Source: Shimia marina (GTDB taxonomy: Bacteria; Pseudomonadota; Alphaproteobacteria; Rhodobacterales; Rhodobacteraceae). From it: a stretch of DNA of 64,000 nt. The stretch spans positions 150,826 through 214,825 of the forward strand of contig NZ_CYPW01000032.1 of NCBI RefSeq assembly GCF_001458175.1, given 5' to 3'. The notes under the pieces are model-generated. The model did not search any database and was not told the DNA's origin. It saw only the letters and a program-made list of their open reading frames with translations. The position numbers were made by a program, and so were the translations under genes. Shown here one piece after another: positions 48,166 to 57,396 of the stretch (position 1 is its first letter; the number at the start of each line of letters is the position of its first letter).

Positions 48166-48194
48166 AATATAGGTCAGTTGAGCTGACATTTGCA
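48166..48194 (-). promoter_or_regulatory. Candidate sigma70 promoter for the DUF1127 gene and ureEFG
   Basis: On the minus strand, TGCAAA (-35, 48194-48189) and TATATT (-10, 48171-48166) are 17 bases apart. The spacer holds a small inverted repeat GTCAG-CTCAA-CTGAC. The DUF1127 ATG is 47 bases downstream of the -10 box. Confidence 0.45.
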
Positions 48195-48272
48195 GGGGGT
48201 CTTTCGTCATATCGGTCTTGCGTATGCTGCAATGCAGCGCGTGTATAGGGGGCGTCATGGGCATGTGGGGGA

Positions 48273-50012
<1,740 letters not shown>

Positions 50013-50054
50013 CTGTTGAGGTCTCTTTGGTTGCGCTGAGGGCAGGAGGCGCGC

Positions 50055-50855
50055 TCAGGGGGTCTTTTTTGGTTTCGCGGCAGCGGGCATGGCCGGGGGC
50101 TTGGACGGCTGTCGCGTGGTTTTCTTGGCGGGGGCGTCTGTCTGAGCAGAGGCCGTGGGTGTTGCGGCTTTGGTCGTCTTGGTGGGCGCAGCTTTGGGCG
50201 GTGCGGCTTTTTTGGGAGCGGTGGTTTTGGCTTTGGCAGGCGCGGCCTTCTTGGGTGCACTTTCTGGAGCCGCAGGTGCGGCGGGGGCGGCGGGTTTTGT
50301 GACGGTTGCGTCTGCGGTCGCTGTTTTTGCCGTCGTGGGTGTCGCCGGTGTGTCCACTTTTACCGCCTTTGTTTGTGTTGCCTTGGGCTTGGAGGGCGAT
50401 TTGGGCGCTGTTTTGGTTTTGGCGACAGTGGTTTTGGTCGCAGTGGTTTTGAACACCGGTTCGCTTACGGCAGGTTTGGCGGTGACGTTTGAAGCTGGTG
50501 CAGGCGGTTTTGGAGCGGATTTTCTGGTGGTCTTTGTCGTGGTTGTGCGGGCTGTCTTGGGGGCTTTGTTGCGGGACTTGCTCGGCGCTTTTGCAGGTGT
50601 TGTCGCAGATGGTTTGGCTGTGTTTGATTTGGCTGCGGGGGATTTAACTGGCGTGACGGGTTTGGCATCGACCGCTGTAGCGGCAGAAGACTGTGAGGAC
50701 GCGAATTGCGGTGGCTGCGTGGCGGGCAGCATCATGGAGCGCATGAAAGCGCGCGTCATGGCATGGGATGTGCGCATCTGGCGCTCAACCATGCGAGACA
50801 TAAAGAGGAACCCACTCAGCGAGGCTGTGATGGAGCTTGTTGCAATCGGCGTCAT
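50055..50855 (-). CDS. Lysine/alanine/proline-rich histone-H1-like protein in the urease operon
   Basis: A 266-residue low-complexity protein. The first 45 residues are ordinary (ASLSGFLFMSRMVERQMRTS, followed by an amphipathic stretch). From about residue 60 it consists of Lys, Ala, Pro and Thr repeats such as PAAKSNTAKPSATTPAKAPS and KKAAPAKAKTTAPKKAAPPK. The tail resembles bacterial H1-like or AlgP-type proteins that bind nucleic acid by charge. The gene is real in appearance: AAGGAG lies 7 bases before the ATG. It sits 21 bases after ureB and 42 before ureC. I know of no role in urease maturation; nucleic-acid binding is inference. Confidence 0.75.
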   Translation of the reverse strand: MTPIATSSITASLSGFLFMSRMVERQMRTSHAMTRAFMRSMMLPATQPPQFASSQSSAATAVDAKPVTPVKSPAAKSNTAKPSATTPAKAPSKSRNKAPKTARTTTTKTTRKSAPKPPAPASNVTAKPAVSEPVFKTTATKTTVAKTKTAPKSPSKPKATQTKAVKVDTPATPTTAKTATADATVTKPAAPAAPAAPESAPKKAAPAKAKTTAPKKAAPPKAAPTKTTKAATPTASAQTDAPAKKTTRQPSKPPAMPAAAKPKKTP

Positions 50856-50876
50856 CGAAATCTCCTTGAGGTTATG

Positions 50877-51185
50877 TCATGAGAGCGGCCCCATGACTTT
50901 CTGATTAAATCCATAGATACGGCGCGCGCCTGATACCGGGATCAGATGCACTTCGCGTTTTTGGCCGGGCTCAAAACGCACGGCCGTACCGGCGGCGATG
51001 TCCAGACGCAGGCCATGAGCGGCGGCACGGTCAAATTCCAATGCGGGGTTAGTCTCGGCAAAATGATAGTGGCTGCCCACCTGAATGGGCCGGTCGCCGG
51101 TGTTGGCGACCATCAATGTAGTGACTTCGGCGTTTTCATTGAGCGTCAATGTGCCGTCTGCGGGGATGAGTTCACCTGGGATCAT
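50877..51185 (-). CDS. ureB: Urease beta subunit
   Basis: 102 residues from [20 protein letters not shown], the canonical UreB start. The segment [18 protein letters not shown] is diagnostic. A structural subunit of the urease trimer. The chosen ATG overlaps the stop of the small upstream gene (ATGA); a TTG 12 bases upstream is unlikely to be used. Confidence 0.96.
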   Translation of the reverse strand: MIPGELIPADGTLTLNENAEVTTLMVANTGDRPIQVGSHYHFAETNPALEFDRAAAHGLRLDIAAGTAVRFEPGQKREVHLIPVSGARRIYGFNQKVMGPLS

Positions 51186-51310
51186 TGCAAGTTCCAAATC
51201 AGAAAAGTGAGGCCAGCCGACACAGCGAGGCCGGAAGACAGAGGCGCCCAGAGACCGGGCGGATCATGTGGCGTGAGGGCGGCGTCCATGGTTGCGGCGA
51301 AACGGTGCAT
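51182..51310 (-). CDS. Unannotated small membrane peptide between ureA and ureB
   Basis: A 42-residue open frame, [19 protein letters not shown]... ending [15 protein letters not shown] lies 6-7 bases before the ATG (AAGGAGACCCC). Its TGA overlaps the ureB ATG, and it starts 10 bases after ureA, so it fills the ureA-ureB gap exactly. Residues about 20-41 ([20 protein letters not shown]) could form one membrane helix. I recognise no family. The filled gap and the strong ribosome site favour a real, coupled gene rather than chance. Confidence 0.65.
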   Translation of the reverse strand: MHRFAATMDAALTPHDPPGLWAPLSSGLAVSAGLTFLIWNLQ

Positions 51311-51320
51311 GGGGTCTCCT

Positions 51321-51623
51321 TCAGCGGATCGGGTTGTGGACGGTCACAAGCTTGGTGCCATCGGGAAATGTGGCCTCAACCTGCACTTCGTGGATCATCT
51401 CGGCGATTCCCTCCATGCATTGCGCACGCGTGATCACCTGTGCGCCCGATTGCATCAGATCGGCGACGGAGCGCCCATCGCGCGCGCCTTCGACCACCGC
51501 GTCGGTGATCAGGGCGATGGCTTCGGGGTGGTTGAGTTTTACGCCACGGTCCAAACGCTTGCGGGCCACTTCGGCGGCCATGGCAATCAGCAGTTTGTCC
51601 TTTTCACGAGGGGTCAGTTGCAT
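51321..51623 (-). CDS. ureA: Urease gamma subunit
   Basis: 100 residues, exactly the family length, from [40 protein letters not shown] and [19 protein letters not shown] are the conserved segments. A longer open frame upstream overlaps ureD and was not used. Starts four bases after the ureD stop. Confidence 0.97.
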   Translation of the reverse strand: MQLTPREKDKLLIAMAAEVARKRLDRGVKLNHPEAIALITDAVVEGARDGRSVADLMQSGAQVITRAQCMEGIAEMIHEVQVEATFPDGTKLVTVHNPIR

Positions 51624-51627
51624 GTGG

Positions 51628-52554
51628 TCAAAGCATCCATGTTCTAGGAAGGTCAGCGCCGTGCAGAAGCGTGAGCGCGGGAATGAGGGACTGGCGCAGC
51701 GCGTAGCTGTCTGCGGCCAGAATGCGGGCGAAGAGCAGGCCATCGCGGATCACGCTGGCCCCGCCTGTCTCAGGTAAGAGCGCGCGTAGGGCGTCGAGAT
51801 GACGGTCGGCATCTGGGGCCGCCAGCAGTACAGTGGCCATGGCACGTGCCCCTCCTGCGATGGTGGGGCGATCGAGATGGGCCTGAACGGTTTTGGACAG
51901 TTTGACACGATCTGCAAAGAGCAGACGATTGTGACGGTGCAGTGTCACGCGATCAAAAATATGCGCTGATTGCAGGGTTTCGCCCATGGCGGTGCGGCCA
52001 AATATGACCGGTTCGACCATCAGGAAGCGGGCGTTTGGGGCCATGTTGATCGTCAGGCTGCGGTGCAGGGACGCGCCTTCAAACAGGATGGTTTCCTGTG
52101 GCAGCCAATCGAGCCGTGCATTCTCTTCAAGGGTCAGCGTCGTGCCCAAAGTGCCGGGTTTTGGGCCAATGCTGCGGTAGGCGCGCTCGGCGGCCTGTGT
52201 GGTGAGGGTGAGATGGCTGTTGGTGCCCGCTGCGGCAGCAACGTCAAAACGATCGCCGCCGGTGATGCCGCCTGCGGTATTGAGCAACACGGCCTGAAGA
52301 TTTGCACTGCGACCGCGCGCGTAGTTTGCATGAGGAAAGAGCACACGGCTTGACCCGGACAGGCGCAGATCGTCCAGAACTGTTTTGCCATCACGCTGTT
52401 TGCTGCGGATCTGTGCCGTGCCAATGGCGCGGGGTTGTGCCGGAGTTGAAGGCGTGTTGGCGACCTCTGGGGCAACCTCCGGACAAGATATATGCGTGAG
52501 CGCGGTGATGGCACTTTCTCCGAAAACGGCAGTGGGTTTCTTAATGGCTTGCAT
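51628..52554 (-). CDS. ureD: Urease accessory protein UreD
   Basis: A 308-residue UreD/UreH, about 25 longer than usual because of an N-terminal Pro/Ala-rich extension ([20 protein letters not shown]). The core carries [20 protein letters not shown] and [12 protein letters not shown]. It forms the platform for UreF and UreG on apo-urease. First gene of the operon. It is divergent from rpe across a 269-base region that must hold both promoters; no operator was recognised there. Confidence 0.95.
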   Translation of the reverse strand: MQAIKKPTAVFGESAITALTHISCPEVAPEVANTPSTPAQPRAIGTAQIRSKQRDGKTVLDDLRLSGSSRVLFPHANYARGRSANLQAVLLNTAGGITGGDRFDVAAAAGTNSHLTLTTQAAERAYRSIGPKPGTLGTTLTLEENARLDWLPQETILFEGASLHRSLTINMAPNARFLMVEPVIFGRTAMGETLQSAHIFDRVTLHRHNRLLFADRVKLSKTVQAHLDRPTIAGGARAMATVLLAAPDADRHLDALRALLPETGGASVIRDGLLFARILAADSYALRQSLIPALTLLHGADLPRTWML

Positions 52555-52823
52555 TGGTTGCGCGGATCAGAAAGGTCGCGTGCCTTATTTTTGGGCGAGA
52601 TGAGATTTTGGCGTCGATTTTTTGGGCGTGTTTTTGATTTTTGATGAAAAAATGGGCGATTTTGCAATGTTGGTCGGGGGAGGGATGCCGGATTGTGTTT
52701 TGGCCCCTGCAAAGGCATTTTGCCGCCAGTTTCGAATCGCACTGCAACTGGGCGATTTGGCAGGCAGGCCGTGCGTGGCCTGCATCATTTCAGTTCCCGG
52801 CACAGCCGGAGAGGGAGCCAGAC

Positions 52824-53513
52824 ATGAGCTTTGATCGCAGCATCAAAATTGCCCCATCCATTCTCTCGGCAGATTTTGCCAACTTCGGGCAGGAAATCCG
52901 GGCCATTGAAGAGCAGGGCGCTGATTGGGTGCATGTGGATGTGATGGACGGGCATTTTGTGCCGAACCTGACCTTTGGTCCCCCCGCCGTGAAAGCCTTC
53001 CGTCCGCATGTGAAGACCTTCATGGATGTGCATCTGATGATCGCGCCGGTGGACCCTTACATCGAGGCCTATGCCGAGGCCGGTGCCGATATGATCACCG
53101 CCCATGTGGAGGCCGGCCCGCATATTCACCGCACCATTCAGGCGATCAAGGCGCAGGGTGTGAAGGCCGGTGTGGCCGTGAACCCCGGCACACCGCTGGA
53201 AAGCATCGAACATGTGCTGGATCTGGTGGATATGGTGCTGATCATGACGGTGAACCCCGGCTTTGGTGGGCAGAAGTTCATCCATTCCGGCGTGGAGAAA
53301 ACCCGCCGCTGCCGTGAGATGATCGGCGATCGTGAGATCCACATTCAGATCGACGGTGGCGTGACCACCGAGACCGCGCCTTTGGTGGCCGCAGCGGGCG
53401 CAGATGTCCTAGTGGCGGGCTCTGCTGTGTTCAAAGGTGGCTCTGTCGATCAGGCGCAGGTCTACGGCGACAACATCCGCGCCATCCGCGCAGCGGCAGA
53501 GGCGGCGCAGTAA
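52824..53513 (+). CDS. rpe: Ribulose-phosphate 3-epimerase
   Basis: A 229-residue TIM barrel. Catalytic and metal residues are in [37 protein letters not shown] and the C-terminal [10 protein letters not shown]. It interconverts ribulose-5-phosphate and xylulose-5-phosphate in the pentose phosphate pathway. GAGGGAG lies 8 bases before the chosen ATG. An upstream in-frame extension runs through the divergent promoter region and is not credible. Confidence 0.97.
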   Translation: MSFDRSIKIAPSILSADFANFGQEIRAIEEQGADWVHVDVMDGHFVPNLTFGPPAVKAFRPHVKTFMDVHLMIAPVDPYIEAYAEAGADMITAHVEAGPHIHRTIQAIKAQGVKAGVAVNPGTPLESIEHVLDLVDMVLIMTVNPGFGGQKFIHSGVEKTRRCREMIGDREIHIQIDGGVTTETAPLVAAAGADVLVAGSAVFKGGSVDQAQVYGDNIRAIRAAAEAAQ

Positions 53514-53657
53514 GCGGCGCGTAATGAATGTCTGTTGAGCGTCATGGAAGTATGGCGCTCGACGGGAGGTTTTTTGAAGCCGTCAGCGGGGCGGTGTTTG
53601 GCTGGTGGTCTCGAAGGCAGATGAGCGGGCGAAACTGTCATTCGCTGCGGGCGCACC

Positions 53658-53667
53658 AATGTCTGCT
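53658..53667. repeat. Fragment of a short dispersed motif beside an orphan gene
   Basis: AATGTCTGCT here also occurs at 60708-60717, and AATGTCTG at 53526-53533. Both full copies sit next to AT-richer orphan genes. The 172-base gap between rpe and the orphan (53514-53685) otherwise shows nothing I can name. Confidence 0.35.
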
Positions 53668-53685
53668 TTCAAATATCAAGAAGGC

Positions 53686-54834
53686 CTACTGATCCGCTGT
53701 TGGTGGATGGATCACTTTAAGCGAAACGATCTCCTTGTCTGTTAGAGACATCATATTTCCATCAAGGCCAGCCGCCTTTGCGGCGTCAAAAAAGATGCCC
53801 GTGCACTCACGATAGTGGTAGCAAATCAGGTCCAGCAGATCGCGTTCTGGCTGCCCTTCGATTTCTATCGGGCGGAAGTAACGGTACAATCCAAGGTCGG
53901 CTCTTACCGGCTTTGCCCAACCGAAACGCTCTGCGTAGACTGACCCATACGGTCTGCGGTGAACGATTTCATTTCGAAGGTCTGTGACTTCCTTCAACCA
54001 GCCTGATGTCGCCCATCTGTCGGGTTCATCGGGTTTCGCCATCAGCCATTTCTTTTGGAGAAAGAGATCGAGTATTGGCTCACTGCCAGCGTGATGCGAG
54101 CGAAGCTTGCTCTTTAGAGCGTTCATGGTGTCGACCTTGCCATGGCTTGCATTCATGCCCAAGCGATTGGCGATGAAGGCGGCAAGGTAGTCCCGAGCAG
54201 ACCCTAGTTGAAGGAAAAAAGCGTGGACGTGCGCGAACAGGTTTTGATCCATTGTATTGGAACTCCTTTGCCCGTCTACTTTGCCTGCATACATCTTATT
54301 GACGAGTTGTTCGTTGTAGTGTTCCGCAATTTGCTCAACGGCGAGGTCCATAGAACGTAAGCTGAAGCTAATTGCTCGCGCGAGCCTTTCCTCCACGCTG
54401 CTATCATCAAGAATTGTCGCGACCTTGGAATGGTCGGGCTCCTTTAGTTCTGTGAGCTGCTGAGCGCGTGTCGCACTAAAGAGGTTTGTCGAAATGCTAC
54501 CCCAAATGGCAGATGGGCTTCGTGCATGGTTCTTTTCAGTAGGAATAATCGGACGCCAAGATGAGTGCCATTCTCCATTCAGCCAGCCGCTTGCCTGAAA
54601 GCCTAGCACTTTAAAACCACCAATCCGAACTATCTGGCGCAATTGTTTATCGGTCAGGAAGCCCTTGGCGCGCGCTTCCCCATTTTCAAAAATCGGTTCA
54701 ATTTGCCAATGATCGTCACTGATCTTTGTCCCCCGAAATCCTCCCGTGCAATGGATGTAAAATATGTCAGCGTCCGGCTGTCTGGGAACGGCTTGCCACT
54801 TGTCATTGCAGATTCCTGTGGAGAAATCGCTCAA
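53686..54834 (-). CDS. Orphan protein with a HEPN-like R-x4-H motif
   Basis: A 382-residue protein of no family I recognise. The start is a TTG with a good TAGGAG site 7 bases before it. The second half is predicted mostly helical. Its segment TDLRNEIVHRRPYGSVY contains Arg287-Asn288 and His292, the R-N-x3-H pattern of HEPN ribonuclease and nucleotide-binding domains. The first 100 residues hold Trp-rich beta-like segments (GWLNGEWHSSWRP). Base use is visibly AT-richer than in neighbouring genes, and the gene stands alone between rpe and the SH3 protein gene, so acquisition by transfer is likely. It may be a stand-alone defence or toxin-type RNase; that is inference only. Confidence 0.7.
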   Translation of the reverse strand: MSDFSTGICNDKWQAVPRQPDADIFYIHCTGGFRGTKISDDHWQIEPIFENGEARAKGFLTDKQLRQIVRIGGFKVLGFQASGWLNGEWHSSWRPIIPTEKNHARSPSAIWGSISTNLFSATRAQQLTELKEPDHSKVATILDDSSVEERLARAISFSLRSMDLAVEQIAEHYNEQLVNKMYAGKVDGQRSSNTMDQNLFAHVHAFFLQLGSARDYLAAFIANRLGMNASHGKVDTMNALKSKLRSHHAGSEPILDLFLQKKWLMAKPDEPDRWATSGWLKEVTDLRNEIVHRRPYGSVYAERFGWAKPVRADLGLYRYFRPIEIEGQPERDLLDLICYHYRECTGIFFDAAKAAGLDGNMMSLTDKEIVSLKVIHPPTADQ

Positions 54835-54922
54835 TTATAAGCTCCTAAAATTACATACTTGATCAAGAAAAATAACATCATAGCCGCCAGTCGGAAAGCA
54901 AGGTGTTCGATATCCGACTTCG

Positions 54923-54952
54923 TATGTGAAGAAACTATGTACTCTTCACATA
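54923..54952. promoter_or_regulatory. Perfect inverted repeat upstream of the orphan HEPN-like gene
   Basis: TATGTGAAGA and TCTTCACATA form a perfect 10-bp inverted repeat with a 10-base spacer, 89 bases upstream of the TTG start. It could be an operator for self-regulation or the end of a decayed element. The rest of 54835-55133 (about 300 bases) is AT-richer on the left side and shows no gene I would support. Confidence 0.45.
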
Positions 54953-55133
54953 GCGGTCATTCGAGCGCTGCGCAGCATGAGGTACACGGGCTCATTGCCG
55001 ACATTCTCTGCAGCGCGTCATTGTGGGGATTTGGCGCGGCACTGTCTGGCCTCGATTATCGATCGGGAACCTGTCCAACTCGGGTGGTCGCGTTAGGTGC
55101 CTGTGGCAATCAGTACATCTACAGCAGGCTGTT

Positions 55134-55682
55134 TCAGTCGCGGATTTCTTCGGCTGACACGCCCCAGAGGCTGGTTTTCTGAACCCAGCCTTTGTAGCCG
55201 CCTGCATTGAGGCGGCACCAGTCCAGCGTGCATTCTTCGAGTTTGGCGATCACGCCCAGCTCAAGGTGGGCGGTCGTGGATGTGGCTTCGGTGGGGCGCA
55301 CGGCGAGTGGCAGCATGTCGGTCTGGATGATCACCGTGCGGACGCCTGACAGCAGGGAGTAATGCACCCAGCCGCCCGCGCCGTCGATGTCGCGCACGCG
55401 GCGCCAGTGGCCGTATTCTGCGGTGATTTGCAGGGGCATGGATTTGCGGGTGAAAACCCAGTCGATGCGATGCGTGCGGGAGGGACCGCGTCGCACATTG
55501 GCCTTGGAGGCTTTGAGCGACACATAACGCGGCAGGGGCAGATTGGTGACCGGGCCCCGTTTGATTTTGGCAGCGGCCACGTCTGATGGTGCCGTCTCGG
55601 TCTGTGCCGTGACGGAAGTTGTAAGGGCCAGAAGCAATGCCACGACCAAGCCCACAAGAGAATTTTGACCCAAGGAGAACAT
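55134..55682 (-). CDS. Exported protein with two bacterial SH3 repeats
   Basis: 182 residues from MFSLGQNSLVGLVVALLLAL, a clear signal peptide ending SVTAQ. Two SH3_4-type repeats follow: SLKASKANVRRGPSRTHRID to VHYSLLSGVRT, and the second around AVRPTEATSTTAHLELGVIA to YKGWVQKTSLWGV. Such proteins act in the periplasm, often binding cell-wall material or partners. The 5' end is divergent from a hydroxyacid dehydrogenase gene. A longer frame upstream would read into that gene's promoter and was not used. Confidence 0.88.
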   Translation of the reverse strand: MFSLGQNSLVGLVVALLLALTTSVTAQTETAPSDVAAAKIKRGPVTNLPLPRYVSLKASKANVRRGPSRTHRIDWVFTRKSMPLQITAEYGHWRRVRDIDGAGGWVHYSLLSGVRTVIIQTDMLPLAVRPTEATSTTAHLELGVIAKLEECTLDWCRLNAGGYKGWVQKTSLWGVSAEEIRD

Positions 55683-55792
55683 ATTGCCTGATTTTTTCTG
55701 CTCTGAAGGTGCGGAGGGGTTCTTGTGCCCCGTTGACCTGTAAGGCAGTGTGGCACCAACGCGCTGGATTGAAAAGCACTGGGAGGCCCCGC

Positions 55793-56779
55793 ATGCCAAA
55801 GCAACGTCTGAGTGTTGTCGTTACGCGACGCTTACCTGAAGCGGTTGAGACAAGACTGTCAGAACTGTTTGATGTGCGGCTGCGTGATGACGACAGCCCG
55901 ATGACCCGCGAGCAATTGTCCGCGGCGATGAAAGACGCGGATGTGCTGGTGTCTACGCTGAGTGACAAGATTGACGCCAATATGATTGCACAGGCCGGTG
56001 AGCGTTTGAAGCTGATCGCCAACTATGGGGCGGGTGTGGATCACATCGATGTGGCCTCTGCGCGCCAGCGTGGGGTGCTGGTTTCCAACACGCCGGGCGT
56101 GAGTGCGGATGACACTGCCGATATGGCGTTGGCCCTGATTTTGGGCGTGACCCGCCGCGTCAGCGAAGGGGTGCAGCGCATGCAATCGGGAGAATGGGAT
56201 GGTTGGGCCCCCACCACGCTTTTGGGTGGCCGGGTCAGCGGCAAGCGGCTTGGCATTCTGGGCATGGGGCGCATTGGCACCGCAGTGGCACGGCGTGCGC
56301 ATGCTTGTGGCATGCAGATCCATTATCATAACCGCCGTCGCCTGCGCCCGGAGATTGAGGAGCAGTATGAGGCGACCTATTGGGAAAGCCTTGATCAGAT
56401 GCTGGCGCGGATGGATGTGGTCTCGGTCAACTGTCCGCACACGCCTTCGACGTTCCACCTGCTCAATGCGCGGCGTCTGAAGCTGATGAAGCCTTCGGCC
56501 GTCATCATCAACACCTCACGGGGGGAAGTGATTGATGAAAACGCCATGGTGCGCGCGCTGAAAACCGGCGCGTTGGCTGGAGCGGGACTGGACGTTTATG
56601 AACATGGCCATGAAGTGCACCCTGATCTGCGCGGGGTGCCCAATGTGGTACTGATGCCGCATATGGGCTCTGCCACCGTGGAAGGGCGCATTGAGATGGG
56701 CGAGAAGGTCCTGATCAACATCAAAACCTTTGATGATGGGCACCGTCCACCAGATCTGGTTGTGCCTGCGATGCTCTGA
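55793..56779 (+). CDS. D-2-hydroxyacid dehydrogenase (glyoxylate/hydroxypyruvate reductase-like)
   Basis: A 328-residue NAD(P)-dependent enzyme. The nucleotide site is LGMGRIGTAVARR. The catalytic triad is visible: Arg in INTSRGEVIDE, Glu in LDVYEHGHEVHPDL and His in MPHMGSAT. It most likely reduces glyoxylate or hydroxypyruvate. GGGAGG lies 7 bases before the ATG. It begins 111 bases from the divergent SH3 gene and is followed by thpR after 5 bases, so the two are probably cotranscribed. Confidence 0.92.
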   Translation: MPKQRLSVVVTRRLPEAVETRLSELFDVRLRDDDSPMTREQLSAAMKDADVLVSTLSDKIDANMIAQAGERLKLIANYGAGVDHIDVASARQRGVLVSNTPGVSADDTADMALALILGVTRRVSEGVQRMQSGEWDGWAPTTLLGGRVSGKRLGILGMGRIGTAVARRAHACGMQIHYHNRRRLRPEIEEQYEATYWESLDQMLARMDVVSVNCPHTPSTFHLLNARRLKLMKPSAVIINTSRGEVIDENAMVRALKTGALAGAGLDVYEHGHEVHPDLRGVPNVVLMPHMGSATVEGRIEMGEKVLINIKTFDDGHRPPDLVVPAML

Positions 56780-56784
56780 GCGCG

Positions 56785-57336
56785 ATGCGCGCCTTTGTTG
56801 GCATCCCTATTGAGGGCCGCGCGGCGGATGCGGTGGCGGATGTGCAGGAGCGACTGTCGGTCGGACGCCCGGTGCCGCTTGCCAATCTGCACGTGACGCT
56901 TGCCTTTCTGGATGATCAGCCCATGGAGCAGCTGGAAGCGCTGCATGAGGAGCTGGAGCTTATCCGTGTGCCGTCCTTTGAGATGACCCTGAAAGGCATC
57001 GATTTGTTTGGCGCGCCGCGCAGCCGGTTGTTGGCACTATTGGTCGCGCCGGATCCCCATTTGATGGCTTTGCAGGCCGATGTGGCCAAGGCGGCTCGGC
57101 GCGTGGGCATGAAGCTTGAGAAACGCAGGTTTCGCCCGCATGTGACCCTGTGCCGGTTTCGCGATGGGCAGCATGCACCCGAAAAAATCCAAGGGGCGAT
57201 TTCGCGCGGGGCGCATTACGATATGTGGCCAATTGATGTGTCGGAATTCGCGCTTTACCGATCTTCTCTGACGCAGGACGGGGCGGTCTACGACGTATTG
57301 AGTAGCTATCCTTTGTTGGCGATGCCTTACGACTGA
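56785..57336 (+). CDS. thpR: RNA 2',3'-cyclic phosphodiesterase (2H family)
   Basis: A 183-residue protein with both H-x-T motifs of the 2H phosphoesterases: LHVTL (His36, Thr38) and PHVTL (His119, Thr121). It hydrolyses 2',3'-cyclic phosphate termini of RNA in vitro (formerly called 2'-5' RNA ligase, LigT). It is coupled to the dehydrogenase gene. Length and motif spacing are standard. Confidence 0.93.
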   Translation: MRAFVGIPIEGRAADAVADVQERLSVGRPVPLANLHVTLAFLDDQPMEQLEALHEELELIRVPSFEMTLKGIDLFGAPRSRLLALLVAPDPHLMALQADVAKAARRVGMKLEKRRFRPHVTLCRFRDGQHAPEKIQGAISRGAHYDMWPIDVSEFALYRSSLTQDGAVYDVLSSYPLLAMPYD

Positions 57337-57396
57337 CCTAAGCTGAAGGTTGGGTGGGCGCGGGCCCTCCGGCATTTTTGCGAGGGGAGTTTTGAG

